Made by a program: the position numbers and the translations under genes
Assembly (NCBI GenBank): GCA_027627225.1
Contig: CM051029.1
Location: 22,338,856 to 22,402,855, forward strand
Length of the DNA: 64,000 nt
From: Congeria kusceri
Taxonomy: Eukaryota; Mollusca; Bivalvia; Myida; Dreissenidae
Reading direction: 5' to 3'
Part shown: piece after piece, positions 50,681 to 63,859 of the stretch
Layout of the letters: each line of letters starts with the position of its first letter
How positions within the stretch are numbered: the stretch's first letter is position 1
Notes under the pieces: model-generated
What the model was told of the DNA's origin: nothing
What the model saw: the letters and a program-made list of their open reading frames with translations, nothing else
The model's database searches: none

Positions 50681-52693
50681 ATGAAGATATACAGTCAATT
50701 CATAGGTAGGTTATGTTCAAATACAATACTGATTTGTTTTACATGCATTATTGGCAGTTGTGCTTGTCTATTTGTAGGTTTAACATGTCTACCCAGGTAT
50801 AATTCCCATCCAATGCACTAAAATCCAAAAGAAATAAAATAAAACAAATAGCTTTTGACTGCAGTTTCAATGTTCAAATTGTGTCCAGAGTTTTGCTGTA
50901 ACTGTCTCCACAAAGGTTCCAAATACTTGACAGGCCACCAAGTCTGGTAATCCCTCAATTATTACTGGCTTGAACTCCATTTTACAGGCCACTTAAATCA
51001 GCAAGTAGATACTAGGCCAGAATTTTTGACCAGTCATGATGACCAGTTTTCTGACCATTTTTCCTGGAGCTCATACAATTGTACAGGCTTAGGAATGAGG
51101 GGACACACCAGGTGTCTACACATAATGATGCGTTGAAAAACTACTACTGCTTGCCTTACTGCTCAATCCATTTCTTTTGTAGAAAATGACATAGTTTATT
51201 TAAAGATGCATACTTTTCCATTTGGCTACAAAAAAGCCTATGAAATAACCAACAAATTTGGCCTTGTAAGTAATTTAATATACATGTATCAAAGTGTTTT
51301 TTTTTTTTTTCTTTGTTTCATACTTAATTTTATTTTCCATACTTGTGTCTGATTGTTAGACCTTTGTATTAGAAAAAATATTGGTATTTACATATTTAGG
51401 GACTAATATGCAATAATTATGTAGATTATAACTTTATGAACTCTCTAGAGGTATATTGTACATACTTACTGCACATGATTCACTGTAATAAGGCTTATAC
51501 AGACAGTGTTTGTGAGAATTGTTAAAATTGATTATCAGACATCCAGAGTTTTTGTTGAACAGTTTCTAACATTGTTCTATATGGATATCAACTACATGCA
51601 TATTTAAAACAGTGAATATACGAGTACAGTCATTTGATACTAATTTATAAAATAGACTGTATAGACTGTTTGCAATGGGCAGATATGAAGTAAGACAGTT
51701 ACTGTTAGACTCAGTGTATTTATGTTAGTTAAAAATTGAGTAAAGTGCTCTTATATAGCAAAGAGCCATAGGATTGGACTAGCGCATAATGTATGTACAA
51801 GTACATGTTCACTTACAGAATCCAGAGATTGTTACTAGATTAGTTATAATCATTTACATTGTTCATAACAATTCATAACAAATGTAAATATTAATTAATA
51901 TATATACCAATTAGTGTACAGTATGTTGATCTACATGGATGTCTATTTTTTACTATTTTTAGCTCGACTATTCACCAAATAGTTCGAGCTATACTACTCA
52001 CCCGTTCGTCGGCGTCGGCGTCGCCGTAATGCTTTGGTTAAGGTTTTGCGTGCAACAAGTCCATATCTCTGTAACTACTACAGATATTCAATTGAAACTT
52101 CACACATGTCTTCAGGGTCATTGTATAAGGTCACTGACCAAGGCCCATAACTCTGACCTGCAATTTAGCAGAATTATGCCCCTTTTTGTACTAAGAAAAT
52201 CAGTTAAAGTTTGTGTGTGACAACTCCATATCTCTGTAACTACAACAGATATTCAATTGAAACTTCACAAATGTCTTCAGGGTCATTGTATAAGGTCACT
52301 GACCAAGGCCCATTACTCTGACCTGCAATTTAGCAAAATTGTGCCCCTTTTTGTACTTTGAAAAATTAGGATAAGGTTTGCGTGCAACAAGTACATATCT
52401 CTGTAACTACTACAGATATTCAATTGAAACTTCACACATGTCTTTGGGGTCATTATGTAAGATCACTGGCCAAGGCACATAACTGTGACCAGCAGTTTAG
52501 CAGAATTATGCCCCTTTTTTGTAGTGATAAAGGCCCATAACTCTGCATAAAGCAGTTAAATAGTCGAGCGCACTGTCCTGAGGCAGCTCTTCTTAATTGC
52601 ATAATGCAGTTTATTGTATTGATGATTTGTATTATTGTTATATTTCAGATGACAGTGCCATTTCCAGCAGGGTTTGCAACTCCAGTGCAGTAA
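50681..52693 (+). CDS. Candidate small spliced gene, 50-residue product
   Basis: Coding exons are 50,681-50,705, 51,183-51,265 and 52,649-52,693. They are joined by GTAGGT..TTTGTAG and GTAAGT..TTTCAG introns, in phase 1 and phase 0. The ATG has A at -3. The protein starts MKIYSQFIENDIVYLK, passes FPFGYKKAYEITNKFG and ends PFPAGFATPVQ. There is no signal peptide and no clear membrane segment. Exon 3 continues to a GT at 52,708, and a further exon from about 53,703 (after TTTTTCAG) would be 3' UTR. I do not recognise a family. It could also be a non-coding RNA, or the open end of a larger gene whose 5' exons I missed. Support is splice sites and phase agreement only. Confidence 0.35.
51961..52597. 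mobile_element. Short inverted-repeat element with three ~170 bp internal units
   Basis: GCTCGACTATT (51,962-51,972) and its inverse AATAGTCGAGC (52,559-52,569) bound a run of three units starting near 52,036, 52,200 and 52,372. Each unit has CCATATCTCTGTAACTAC, TTCAATTGAAACTTCACA and AATTATGCCCCTTTTT. GTCGGCGTCGGCG precedes the units. It lies inside the second intron of the candidate small gene. This type of element is widespread in bivalves. Confidence 0.75.
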
Positions 52694-52709
52694 ATTGGGG
52701 AGCAAAGGT

Positions 52710-53700
52710 ATTAGAATGGAATTATTGAAAAGATAATGTGCTGTTCTTTATGAACTACACAGTATGTTTAGTTGCATGAAGACAGCTTGATCTACTCTTA
52801 TATATGAAAACAAATTCACACATGTTGTTGCAGTAAGCCACTGCAGTTTTATAATCCAAAATAATGGTTAAAATGTACATAAATTACGCCTTATAAGCCT
52901 TAGAAGAGATACAGTTGGCTTAACCTGTTCAGTTTGATTTTTGTCAGAAATAGCAGACTGATTACCTGAAATTTTGCAACAAATTTTGATCAGACAAGAC
53001 TTTGAAAAGCTTTATGTGTAATTGTTCATGCATCTGCTGTTACTTCGGTCCTTATAACCTCCACCGCTATACAAAGAACATGTAGCTACAACTACTTGTA
53101 GGTGAAAGTATTGGATAGTCATAATCTTTTGTAACTAGCTTATTTTAGCCGATAGTATTAAACTTTGTGGGCGCACAGGATCCATGATCAAGTCAAAATG
53201 CCCCATGTATTTTCATTGGATGTGAGAATCCAAGTGTATGGTTCTTGTTTCTCAAACATGATTGTATTTATATAAACCAACCATTTCCATATTTGCGACA
53301 CAGCTGACACTAATGTTGAACATAATATTAAACCATATTTAACATGTCGGTAGAAATTTGTTCATCATAGTCATTATCTTGTGCATTATTGTTTTTATGT
53401 TGCCCCATTTTCATATTTTCAAAATGGTATTTACATAAAGTAAGTAATTAATTATTTTGTCAGCATTAGCCCTGGTGCTAATTTATGCAATAAATGACTA
53501 TAAATCAGGATCTTTATTCACCATGAAACCTGGCAAAGCTAGTCTTTTGTCCATTTCTCCTTCCAGAATAAGTGTTCAAGAATTTTGAGCATATTTTTTT
53601 TAATTATAATTGGATTAGATACTAGAACTTACTATAAAATCTTAAAACAAATGGCACATATTTTTAATTGATGGTGATCTATTTATGTTTATTGTTTTTC
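52710..53700. other. Probable intron or spacer
   Basis: The sequence is AT-rich without repeats or convincing exons. It would be the last intron if the 50,681 gene model is right. Confidence 0.4.
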
Positions 53701-54094
53701 AGAAGGCTCGAGTTTCTGTGAAGCACAACAGAGGTTATCCATGCTGATATTTGAGACCCTGTATTTGAAAATAATTACTACCATGTTTGACTTTGACAAG
53801 ATATTCTTGAGGGTTATCTGACATTGTATATTATACTTTTTACTTTGCTAGGTCGAATATGATTTTATCTTTATTTTGAAAATATGTTGACACGGTGATA
53901 GCGGTTAGTTACTTGGTTGGTTAAAAGGTCCAAATATATACAGTAATGTGATAATGATCGTTATATGACAAAGATAATGTCTGTTGTTTATTATTCAACA
54001 AAAGACATACATTAAAAACAATTTATTATTGGGGTAATTTTTCTGTATTGTAGTTTTGCAATTATATGCAAGTATTGCATAATAATGCGTTTTT

Positions 54095-55060
54095 GATGCC
54101 CCCGGCATCTTGATATGGGAGACATATATTGATTGTCCTGTCCGTCCGTCCTTGATTCCGTCCGTGCGTGATTCCGTGCATAATTCCATCCATACGGGGT
54201 TAACTAGATTTTACCATTTCGTCTAGCACCAACAACGCTTACTACAACACTTGGATACTTACATAGTTGTTGCTTATGATCATTCCTAATCCACCCATAT
54301 TACCCAACCTCACTTTGGCCTTGACATAATTTGGACTTAGAATAATTCAAATGGGCTATTTCTTGGTTCACTAGATTTTACTGTTTCTTATAGCACCAAC
54401 AACGCTTACTACAACACTTGGATACTTACACAGTTGTTGCTTATGATCATTCCTAATCCACCCATATTACCCAACCTCACTTTGGCCTCGACATAATTTG
54501 GACTTAGAATAATTCAAATGGGCTATTTCTTGGTTCACTAGATTTTACTGTTTCTTATAGCACCAACAAGGCTTACTGCAACACTTGGATACTTATACAG
54601 TTGTTGCTTATGACATTTCCCAATTCACTTGTATCACCCAACCTCACTTTGACCTCGGCCTAATTTGGACTTAGAATAATTCAAATGGGCTATTTCTTGG
54701 TGCATCAACACCACTTACTTACCCAATTGTTGCTTATGACCATTCCATATCACCTATAGCACCCAAACTCTTTTTGACCTTACCCTTGACCTAATTTGGA
54801 CTTGCAATAATTCAACTAATTGGGAATAATTCAAATGGGCTATTTCTTGGTTAACTACATTTTACCATTATGTCTACCACCAACACGGCTTACAACACTT
54901 GGATACTTATACAGTTGTTGCTTATGACCATTCCTAATCCACCCATGTCACCTAATCTCACCTTGACCTTGACCTAATTTAGACTTAGAGAGTCCAGAGT
55001 CCAGCACCAACCAGGGGCATGTGTGTTAATTGAACACAGCGTCTTGTTTCTTCTGTGGAA
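54095..55060 (+). mobile_element. Composite repeat with ~167 bp internal units
   Basis: It begins GATGCCCCCGGCATCTTGAT and ends CAGGGGCATGTGTG..ACACAGCGTCTTG. It holds about five units (starts near 54,203, 54,370, 54,537, 54,690 and 54,850) with TAGCACCAACAACGCTTACT, TTGTTGCTTATGA and ATTCAAATGGGCTATTTCTT. CCGTCCGTCC lies near its left end. Confidence 0.75.
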
Positions 55061-57425
55061 TTAAATTATAACATTACAATTTTGTGAGTGTTGAACACAT
55101 ACCGGGAATGGTAACTGTGTCCAGTGTCACTGATTTTTAGCAACTGCTAAACACATAGTATCTCATTATGTAACGATGATTAGTTGGCATGTTATAATGT
55201 TCCTGACTGTGTACTATTCCTAAATGATAGCGGCCATTTTACTAATGTTTGCCTAGTCGGTTAAATATAATTTTATTAAAACCAGAATTTTATTTGCAGT
55301 GCAATTATATTCTAATTTAACAGTTTTGTACATTACCAATTGTATGACATCAAAACTTGTATTGTCATTCAGTTATAACTTGTACGTTTGTTTAATAAAC
55401 TCGTATAAAATTGTTGCTTATGTTCTGTTTTCTTTTTATTGAATTATTCAGTGGTACAGGATTATAAATTACTTGATAGAAATATTATGTTACATCGTAA
55501 AAAGAATGTCAGCAAAATGTGTCAAATTAAAAAACATCAGTTGGTCTTAACTTGAAGGCCGGGTATCATTTTAATGTATTCGCTGTTTTTCATCAGGAGT
55601 TTGCACAAATATTGTCATTTTAGGTTCATTCTGAGGGCATTCTAAGTGTTGTTTATCTTTGTGTTTAATAATCGAATGATTCAAGTATGCCAAATAAACC
55701 AAGAAATATGTTTTCTGTTAATATCTCTTAATGTATTGTCTTTAATGCTGTGCTATTTGTCTAAAACATATATGTCGTGTCACTTAACAGTCATTTTCAA
55801 AGTCTTAAGATTAACTATTGGACTGTTGTCTGCTCTAGTAAGGACACTTCCCTTACCAATTACAAAACATGTTTTTTATATACGGTATATTTCAAGCTTA
55901 TATTAATTAAGAGGGAAGATTTTGATGTACTGGCAACACTCATTTCTTGGATGCACCGAGATTTACATCTCTGAGAAGGACCTTGAATTCAATGACTATA
56001 TACACGCCATGTTTTCTCAAGAAGAAAAAAAAACAATCTAAAAATGATGTGCCTCATTGATAAACAACAAGTGAATGAAGATACCAAAACAAGTGAATGA
56101 AGATACCAAAACAATAACACATGAGGTCACTGGCATAATGGCATTTTTGCACGAGACCCCATTTTTGTTCTCTATTTAACACATGTTTTATAAAATAAAG
56201 TCGTTTGTTAAATGATCTCAAGAAAAATGAAGATTCTGTATAGAGACTATAAAAACGTGTAATTTACTGTTTGAGTTTCTAGAATTAATCCCGCATAGGT
56301 CTAGTTAATATACTGTAATTCTTTTACGCGTCTGTGTGCATAGCTTGTTGTTCCATAATACTAACTTAATAGTGCGCATATAGTTTACTCGATTAATCTG
56401 TATGTTCGTGACGCTCATTGCCAATTGTAAAGAACAGGCGCTTAGGAGATGTTGATTTTCGAACATTTTAGGTTACAAATCACTAAACTAAGATTCCCGC
56501 CAAAATATTACAAACAAAGAGTTTTGAAAATAAAACTGCATATTACTAGTCACAATAAATATGTCACAAAAAGATGCTATACCCACGTCAAGTTCAATTA
56601 ATTCTGATTGCATCCGTACTCAAAACACTTTTACAGTGAACAAAAACACACACATTAGCTTTACTTATTTACTATAAAATACACTAAGTAGAGCTACTTT
56701 TCTTTCAATTTCTCTTTTAGTTTCAGTTAATTACCTTTACGTTTAACAATATATTCTGTGTGGACAAAACTTTGTTATTGTAATACTTTAGATCTAGCCA
56801 AATGCTGGATAATGTACCAGATTTTACATAAAGGCTTTGACTAATTTTTGAAGAGCTATACACCGCATAGTGCATGTATATTATAAATTTTAATTATTTA
56901 TATATTTTTCTTTGCAGTTTGCTTACAAAATGACGACCTGTCTTGCCGTCTCCCTATCATGTCCAGTTACTTTACTACCAACATTGCACTCTTGGATTGC
57001 ATGCTAAAGTATACACCATTTGCTTCCTTTTCTCTTTTTTTATAGTTTAAAAATGGGGGTTCCGTGAAGCTTTAAGATCAATCCCTAGAACCTTGTAAAT
57101 AATGAAGCACAATGTTTTACATTATTAAAAGTTCATTGTTGTTAGTTTTGACTATGCTGTGACATTTTCTTCCACATACAGTGGTATAAATCTCCTTTTA
57201 GAGGACGGGACGGGTAGTAAATTTTGGACCCGGGTACCTGGTCTCCAATTTCCCGCAGGTCCCTGTGCTCCCGGTACTACGTACACTTTTAGCATTCCAA
57301 AACAATCGTAAATTTTAGCGAGAATCTACCACTTCTTTCTTTCTATCGTGCAAATCGCGTACTGTGACAGATTTTTACATTGAAATGTAAGAGGCAATCA
57401 CACATTAGAGATCCAGCAGCAAAAC
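55061..57425. other. AT-rich sequence, no confirmed gene
   Basis: AATAAA occurs at 55,393. A 22 bp unit (CAAGTGAATGAAGATACCAA) is tandemly duplicated at about 56,070-56,112. The small + ORFs at 55,646-55,974 lack motifs. Confidence 0.45.
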
Positions 57426-57741
57426 ATGCGCACAATTATCTGTACATTCACTTGTGCCGTCAGAGAGTGCGCATATCACGAATGGACTAACGTTATTACC
57501 AAAGGACTAACGTGGATGTTTGCACTGCTAACGCTATTTGTTACAAGCAGTATAACTGGTTTTTTTTTCTTGCGAAATTTATACATAAAATCTGCTGCCT
57601 CTCTGCATTTAGAAGAACTACCACTGAAACTAAACATGCAGGAAGAGATAGACAGTCTCGAGGATAGTAAACGAAGACCGTACTACGCACGACTGCCAAG
57701 TCGGCATGTTTCCCGTAATTGGATAGCAAAGTGCACTGATG
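57426..57741 (+). CDS. Likely first exon of a type II membrane protein
   Basis: From ATG at 57,426, 105 codons plus one base lead to a GTGAGG donor at 57,742. A hydrophobic segment at about residues 29-48 (TWMFALLTLFVTSSITGFFF) is followed by basic residues, then a polar, acidic stem (MQEEIDSLEDSKRRPYYARL). A short cytoplasmic tail, one anchor and a stem are typical of Golgi glycosyltransferases and sulfotransferases, but no catalytic part is visible. I found no matching downstream exon in the window. The start could also be a later Met (MFALL). Confidence 0.4.
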
Positions 57742-57784
57742 GTGAGGTTTGATACATTGTGTATTATTGAAACGTTATACACCA

Positions 57785-58060
57785 ATCATAGTATCACGTT
57801 TTCGTCACCTCGTTTAGCTACGTTGAGCAACGTGGCAGGTACATAGTTCAACGTGGCCGTAAAGCGCCTCAACGTGGCACAAGTGGGCAGGTACGTAGTT
57901 CAAAGTAAACGAATCACTCTCGTTATGGTTACGCTTAGCTGCGCTATGCACTGCGTTCTTCCACGCAACGCTATGTAATAACACGTTGTGGTACGTTGTT
58001 AAATGTAACGTAGCGAAGCGATAGCGCATTAGCTACGTAGTACATCGAATAGCAGCCTAG
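57785..58060. other. ACGT-rich, partly palindromic CpG cluster
   Basis: Repeated CAACGTGG, GGTACGTAGTTCAA and TACGTAG phrases occur in both orientations, with far more CpG than the surrounding sequence. It follows directly after the candidate first exon. It may be a regulatory CpG cluster or a decayed element; no gene is seen. Confidence 0.4.
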
Positions 58061-59384
58061 TAACTGGGTGGCAACTTTGCAGAACGTGAGTGTCAAATGC
58101 CTACTGAAACGTTATAACGTAACACTATGACCGGACCATAACGAAACTACAGGGTAGGAAAAATGTACCGGGGACCTATCCATTATATGCTAATTTACTT
58201 TCAGTACTTTCAGCTTATTTCCATATTGCCAAGTTTAAACAAAGATTGCAAACGAAGAGTTTTTGTGTACATTCGTATAGTGACAAGAACTTTCCTTGCG
58301 TTTTATTATGATACAATTTCATTAATGAAAACTAGAAGCATTCCATGACGGCATGTACAAGAAAAGAAAGCGCTTACAATAACTGCTCTATCGGATAAAA
58401 AAGGCGACAAGACTTTCCCTCTGATATGAGAGCTTCCTATTAGGTCCTTTTATTACTCTCAAGACTTCGAATACCAATCTATTTCATGTACATGAGAACG
58501 AATAGAAGGTGCTGTAAATTTTTCATCAGATGCTCGTTTCACAACATCAGCATTCATTTTATAGTGATGCAAGAGGCAACTTTCAGCATCATGCATACAT
58601 TCTGAAATGTTCGTGTCGAACACACACAGTGTGTACACCGTAATAACGAACACCTTAGTGTTAACAATGAATGCTGTTGCTTCTGGTGATATTATCTTTT
58701 CAATAGGCTTGTTACAGAGACGTTAGTATTCAGCCTATCCATTATATATTTGCATATTACATATACATGTTATTTCACTATGACACCCAACACGTATTTT
58801 GCGTACATTGGAGGAACCATTCATTCATCGCTCAATTAAACCGCCATATGTTTGAAATTTCAAAGAATTCTACAGATCAACATTCGACGGTAATTGAAAT
58901 GGGTTTTTAAGAAAGAAACACGTATATAGGAGTGTACCTTTTAATATTTATTATACTAAAGTATAAGCAAAATTTGCACATTCATAAATAAAACAACAAT
59001 GGAATGTTCAACTATTGACACAATGATGTTTTAATGGTATTCATTGCTATATCATGTCGTCACAAAACTATGAGAATAAAATCACAAAACTGAAAATAAA
59101 AAACAACAATATAACAGGTTAATAAAGTGGGCTAACAAAATACGATGTGAACATCCATTTTGCAAAATTCACATCTATTACATTATTTATGTTACCTGCC
59201 TATGAACAGTTAACATGCGTGTTAAATCAGTAACATTTCTTTGTATTGCATGAAATACATGGAATAAGATAACAATACAATTGTCCAACTGCAAATGATA
59301 GCACACACTGGTTAATTTATTGCACAGTTTTAAAATGTAAGGACTAATGCAGTTATAAAAAGGCGTGGAGATTGCATTCTAAAT
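58061..59384. other. AT-rich sequence, no gene seen
   Basis: No splice-supported exon or repeat family is recognised. The + ORF at 58,163-58,348 and the - ORF at 58,459-58,653 lack motifs. Confidence 0.45.
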
Positions 59385-62300
59385 TTAAGTAGAATGTCTA
59401 ACAGCTATTTTGCATGTTTCCATAAAATTTGTCAATTTCCTTTTATTCCACTGATAAATGAAAAACTGCAAAAAGTGAATAAATTTAGTCATCGACATAG
59501 CTCTGGCAGAGTATTTCATTCTTTGCAAAAACGAATTTGTCTGCTCACATACTTCTGTGTTTATTTTGCTCAATATTTTAAGTCTTGAGGACTTAAAGGT
59601 CTGAGGACATTTGTGCGTGAAACCACGGTACACATCATGAAAAAAACGTGTGTTCTTCCAAAACCCTGTTTCTCGATTCAAACAATACTCCTCAAGTTGA
59701 CAACTAAAATCATAGAATAACTCATCTGGAGCTGATTCCATGAGGGCATAAACTGACGAGGCTGGATCTTTGCGACCCTCTTGACCCGGTATCATATGGT
59801 AGCCATAACAATGGCCATAATGTTGTGGATCAAACCACATAAAAAGGTATGTGCTTCCCTTTTTTCAACCTCGGGGTACTTCTTTGAACATAGTTCAGTA
59901 GTATTTTGAGGAGTATCATCATAATTCGAGCCCCCATTCCCCATACTATACACAGGTATATCTCTTAACTGCATACCATGCTGTGTGAAATAATAAGCCC
60001 ACCCAAATTTGGCTGGGTTGTAAGAGTCTGGCTGTGGACTCGCGGTATCAGGTTCTTTACAATTTTCAAATATTTGAGTAACTCTGCAACATAAGTGAGT
60101 AAAAAAGGACACGGTAATGTCCAAATGCTCTGATCCATGCACTGCAAAGAGAATATCTCTGATTTCTGGTGAGAAAATTCCAACCGAATTTATTTCGGAA
60201 GATGTGCAATTTCCACTCTGTAGAAAAAGCAAAACACTCATAAATGAATCTAAATATCTGTAGGGAACAACATTTGATAGTGAGTGACTGGAAGACAAGA
60301 TTTTAAAAAGCACTGCTAACTTTCGACTTAACCTAAAGCCGAACGCTTTTGACACAAATCTAGACAACAAAGGTCGAAATTGAGCATCTACATTTTCTAT
60401 CAGGATCGTATTTCTTTGTTCTTACACTTCAAGTGTGATCTCATTAGATTTGTCCATTGTCCCCAAACTTTTTTTAGCCATGTACATAAGATGTTCCCTA
60501 CAATTGGCTTTTGTTTTGGAGTCTCTAGATCCTTGTGTACAATTAATAAAAGATTGATCATTTCTTCGATTACATGGATTTACAACACTTTCTGAAGTCG
60601 GTGTTTCAAATGCTGTTTCTGAAGAGTAAGAATGATTAATTCCAATTTTAGTTCCATCAGCAGCCAACATTTTAGGATTAAATTTACAAAAATTACATGG
60701 TTCCCGAAAATCAATTTTAAATTTACAGATCCAGGAAAACCACCATGCAATAAAAGAATTCAATGACATGAAAGGTGCAGATTTAGCATTTGCTCGCTTG
60801 TACTGTAAAGTTTTTAAAGTACAAAAAGCCGTAAATGTTGTTTTGCTATTAAGAATTGCATCAACAAATTCATAGCCAATAGCACCAGCAGCTCCTGCAT
60901 TCAGCTGGCAACGAACGCACCCGCAGCTTCTGCAAGCCCCCTTGGTCGGTCGAAAGAAATACTGCATCATCCCTTCCATAAGTTCCGTCACAAATAAGGA
61001 TTTGTGCTTGAATGCTCTCTTGCAGATTGGCGCAACCATCAGGAAGTGGTGATTCCTTGCTAAGGCTGGGGTATTCCCACAGTCCACTTCCTGGGTTGAA
61101 ATGATGACCTTGGTTAAAAGGATACATACAGTATAAAACCTGCTTTGCGTGCACATATTTAAAGTACAAAGACAGCAAGGCAGATAGAATAACCTCACGG
61201 AAAACTAAAACTCACTCCGCTAACTGATTGAGCCAGTACGGTCCTTCGGTTAAGCACTTTCGGAAATTCTGATATTTGCATTTTAATAATGAAACCTGAT
61301 AAAAGTTAAGCACTGGTCCACTGTATTGATAAGCTCCTATGATCGTTTGAGAATATAATGGTCAAGGTTTTGTCAGTACTGAAGGTAATAATGTAAATCA
61401 TATATTCCAAATAACAGCTACAGTTTGGGTTATGACTATACAAATACAGCTACGGTATATTAGTTTATATAAAATTACACTTCTTATAAATATACCTTCA
61501 TTTCATGGTCTTGTACAGGTTGTGTGATCTGGTCATCCTGATTTGCCTCATCCCAACCCAATGTCTCTGTCTCTTCACTATCATCCTCACTAGCCTGTTC
61601 ATTCGAACTACTGGCTATAGCACTATTGCGTATTTCGTTTTCCCAGGTATATTTAAGATTTTTTAATATTTCTAAATGTGGGCATAGGTTTTCGGCTTTG
61701 TCAATGTAAACAACGTGTCTTTTGGAAGACGAAAACATTGCATCGCAATAACCAGAGAGACAGTGTAACCTGTTGTCACGAAGTTTCACAATGGAACAGC
61801 TAGAGTCATGGTCAGAATATACAGAATATTGTACATATTTCCGTGACGGTGTTGGAAGTGGACTAACCAACTCATTCACTTTTTCTATGTTTGCTTTCAT
61901 TTTTTTTACAAATTTATTTTCTGAAAGTTCAGGGTCAGTTACATTTTGAATAATCAAATGCATGTAAGGTTGGATCATTTCTTCAAAGAGGCGCATTCGG
62001 CAACATTTGACATTAGAGACATCAATAGTGGCCAATTCTTGAGGAGGAAAGTTTATTGTGGCCAAACGAAATAATGTCGAGTAAATGTCACATGAACAAG
62101 ACAGATCAGGATGTTCATTAGCATTGGAATATGATACATGAACATATGAATCTTCTTGGAAAAGTCCAGTTGACAAGCTTATATCATTCATTGCAAATAT
62201 GTTAATGCAACTTGATGAATGGCGCCAAATGACATCACCATTTGAAATCAATGCGAACTTAAATTTTTCATAAAAAGATTCATTTTGAATATTGGATTCA

Positions 62301-62785
62301 CGGGAGAAGTCTGGGTCAGCAGACCTTATATTGACTTCTAAATCAGCCAGCGTTAACCTTCGTTTCACTTCTTTACGATTTCGTTTCTGTGGTGGGGGCT
62401 GGTCATCATCTACTGAATCATGCTGATCAAATGACACTGATGGAGACGGTCTCACAGTGGAGGTAGAAGGGAGGGTTTCCATGTGTTTAAGCTTAATGCA
62501 AACATTAAACACTTCAGATAGGGAACCATCATGGAAGTTATATAGAATTTGATTTCGTGCTGAGGCTGGTTTGTATTTATTGTCACATAGGGGCAACCAT
62601 TGAGAAAAGGAAACTTTCTTGAATTGCCATTTGTGGTAATTCGGAATGGATAAAAGAAATTGCAATTGTGCAAGCCAAGAGACTGATGGTTGAAGAGGTG
62701 AAAACAGAGACATTGGTGGCTGTGGAACTGATGCTTCCTCTCTGAACGCATTCATCAGAGCTCGAAATGCCTCATCATCGAACAC
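59385..62785 (-). pseudogene. KDZ/HMGXB3-like transposase locus, broken
   Basis: Reading right to left: an exon of about 430 codons (62,785 down to a GTATAT donor at 61,495), rich in Cys motifs (DLSCSC, LHCLSGYC, NLCPHL) with an acidic tail; then, after an intron with likely acceptor near 61,085-61,105, a region with CRSCGCVRC, WWFSWICKFKIDFREPC and ADGTKIGI; then CYGYHMI, EGRKDP, FYDFSCQLEEYCLNRE, FFHDVYRGFTHKC and NTEVCEQTNSFLQ. The likely catalytic residues are D in ADGT, D in FYDFSC and E in EQTN, as in Kyakuja-Dileera-Zisupton-type enzymes and animal HMGXB3-like proteins. An in-frame TAA at 60,422-60,424 and a frame change at the A5 run 59,841-59,845 break it. A competing open frame at 60,870-61,178 makes the second region uncertain. 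Confidence 0.7.
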
Positions 62786-62789
62786 TTTT

Positions 62790-63700
62790 TATGCTTGATG
62801 GAAGCTAAAATGATTTTATCATATTATAAAAATAAACCTTTTCACTGTAAAAGCAATGAGGGCACACAATTCGAAACCTGTCAGACAGTCAGATTTGTCT
62901 GATCGAAATGTACGTGTCTTACCAAATGTAACACTCAATATTGTACGTATTTTCGATGCATACACTATGATTAACCATATATATGAATTGTATTCACTTA
63001 TTTAAAATTGCATGACATGTACAGGTTTCTGTCTGATTTCAAGTTTTCACGTGATCTGTTAGAGTTTAAAATCAACATAATAAACAAACAAAAACGACAC
63101 ATGTCCCACAAGAAGTAATGTTGACCTAAAACTATGACCGACTGCTAAAAGGTAGCTATTAATAAAAAAATATTCTTGTTTGCTAAAGAAAATTAAAAAT
63201 GACTGTAAATACGTTGTTGATTTTTCTCTAACAATGAAGACTGTTCTGTTTCTTGTAAAGTGCATTTTAAATTAATGTAAATGTATTCCATTTCATTTGA
63301 ATCCATCTATTAGGTAAAGCTCCAAAATATATTATAAACCTGAACTGAGGTTCTTATACTCTTAAATTCATCTTAAAGACCTTAATCTTTATATGAAGTT
63401 TGATCGGAACCCCTTTAAGAAGCGCAAAGCATGAGATATTACTATATACAGTGTACTCCAATCTGGGGCATGCCACAAGTACAAATAAGATAAACACGGT
63501 GACATGTTGACTGAAATGTATATTATTAATATAAGTCGCATCATTCTATTAAATAGTGAACAATATATCGATTAATTAATTGACACATGTGTTAAAGCAT
63601 TATCACTGGCGAGTTATGTGTGTAGGTACATTATGTTTTAAAGGATACGAAATCACAATAATTACCTCTTGCATTCTTTGTCCTTAAAGCTCTTCTTTTT
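62790..63700. other. AT-rich sequence upstream of the KDZ-like locus
   Basis: No exon can be joined in phase to 62,785 with confidence. Terminal inverted repeats of a transposon were not found. Confidence 0.4.
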
Positions 63701-63707
63701 TTTTTAC

Positions 63708-63859
63708 GCATACAAGCAGTCGTATGCAGGTCAAGTGTTCACGGAACTTCTCGGTCTGCACATGTGCGCGAAGATGCTCCAGCAGATTTGAAATGCTGTG
63801 TTTGTTCGTGTTCAGAAGAGCCGAATATCTCTTTCCTGATGGTGGCAACTGATTCATTT
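63708..63859 (-). other. Candidate coding exon
   Basis: The minus strand shows ATTCTAG, then a 152-base open stretch (MNQLPPSGKRYSALLN .. LLEHLRAHVQTEKF), then a GTAAAA donor. The peptide is of ordinary composition and unlike the AT-rich surroundings. It could be an upstream exon of the KDZ-like locus, but the phase (0) does not fit the only acceptor I see at 62,785. No family is recognised. Confidence 0.2.

Noticed and set aside
60870..61178. Alternative 102-codon frame (FNPGSGLWEYPSL .. ICDGTYGRDDAVF) as the true KDZ region
   Set aside because: The 258-codon frame continues through CRSCGC and ADGTKIGI and agrees with the phase-0 splice; a local frame change cannot be excluded.
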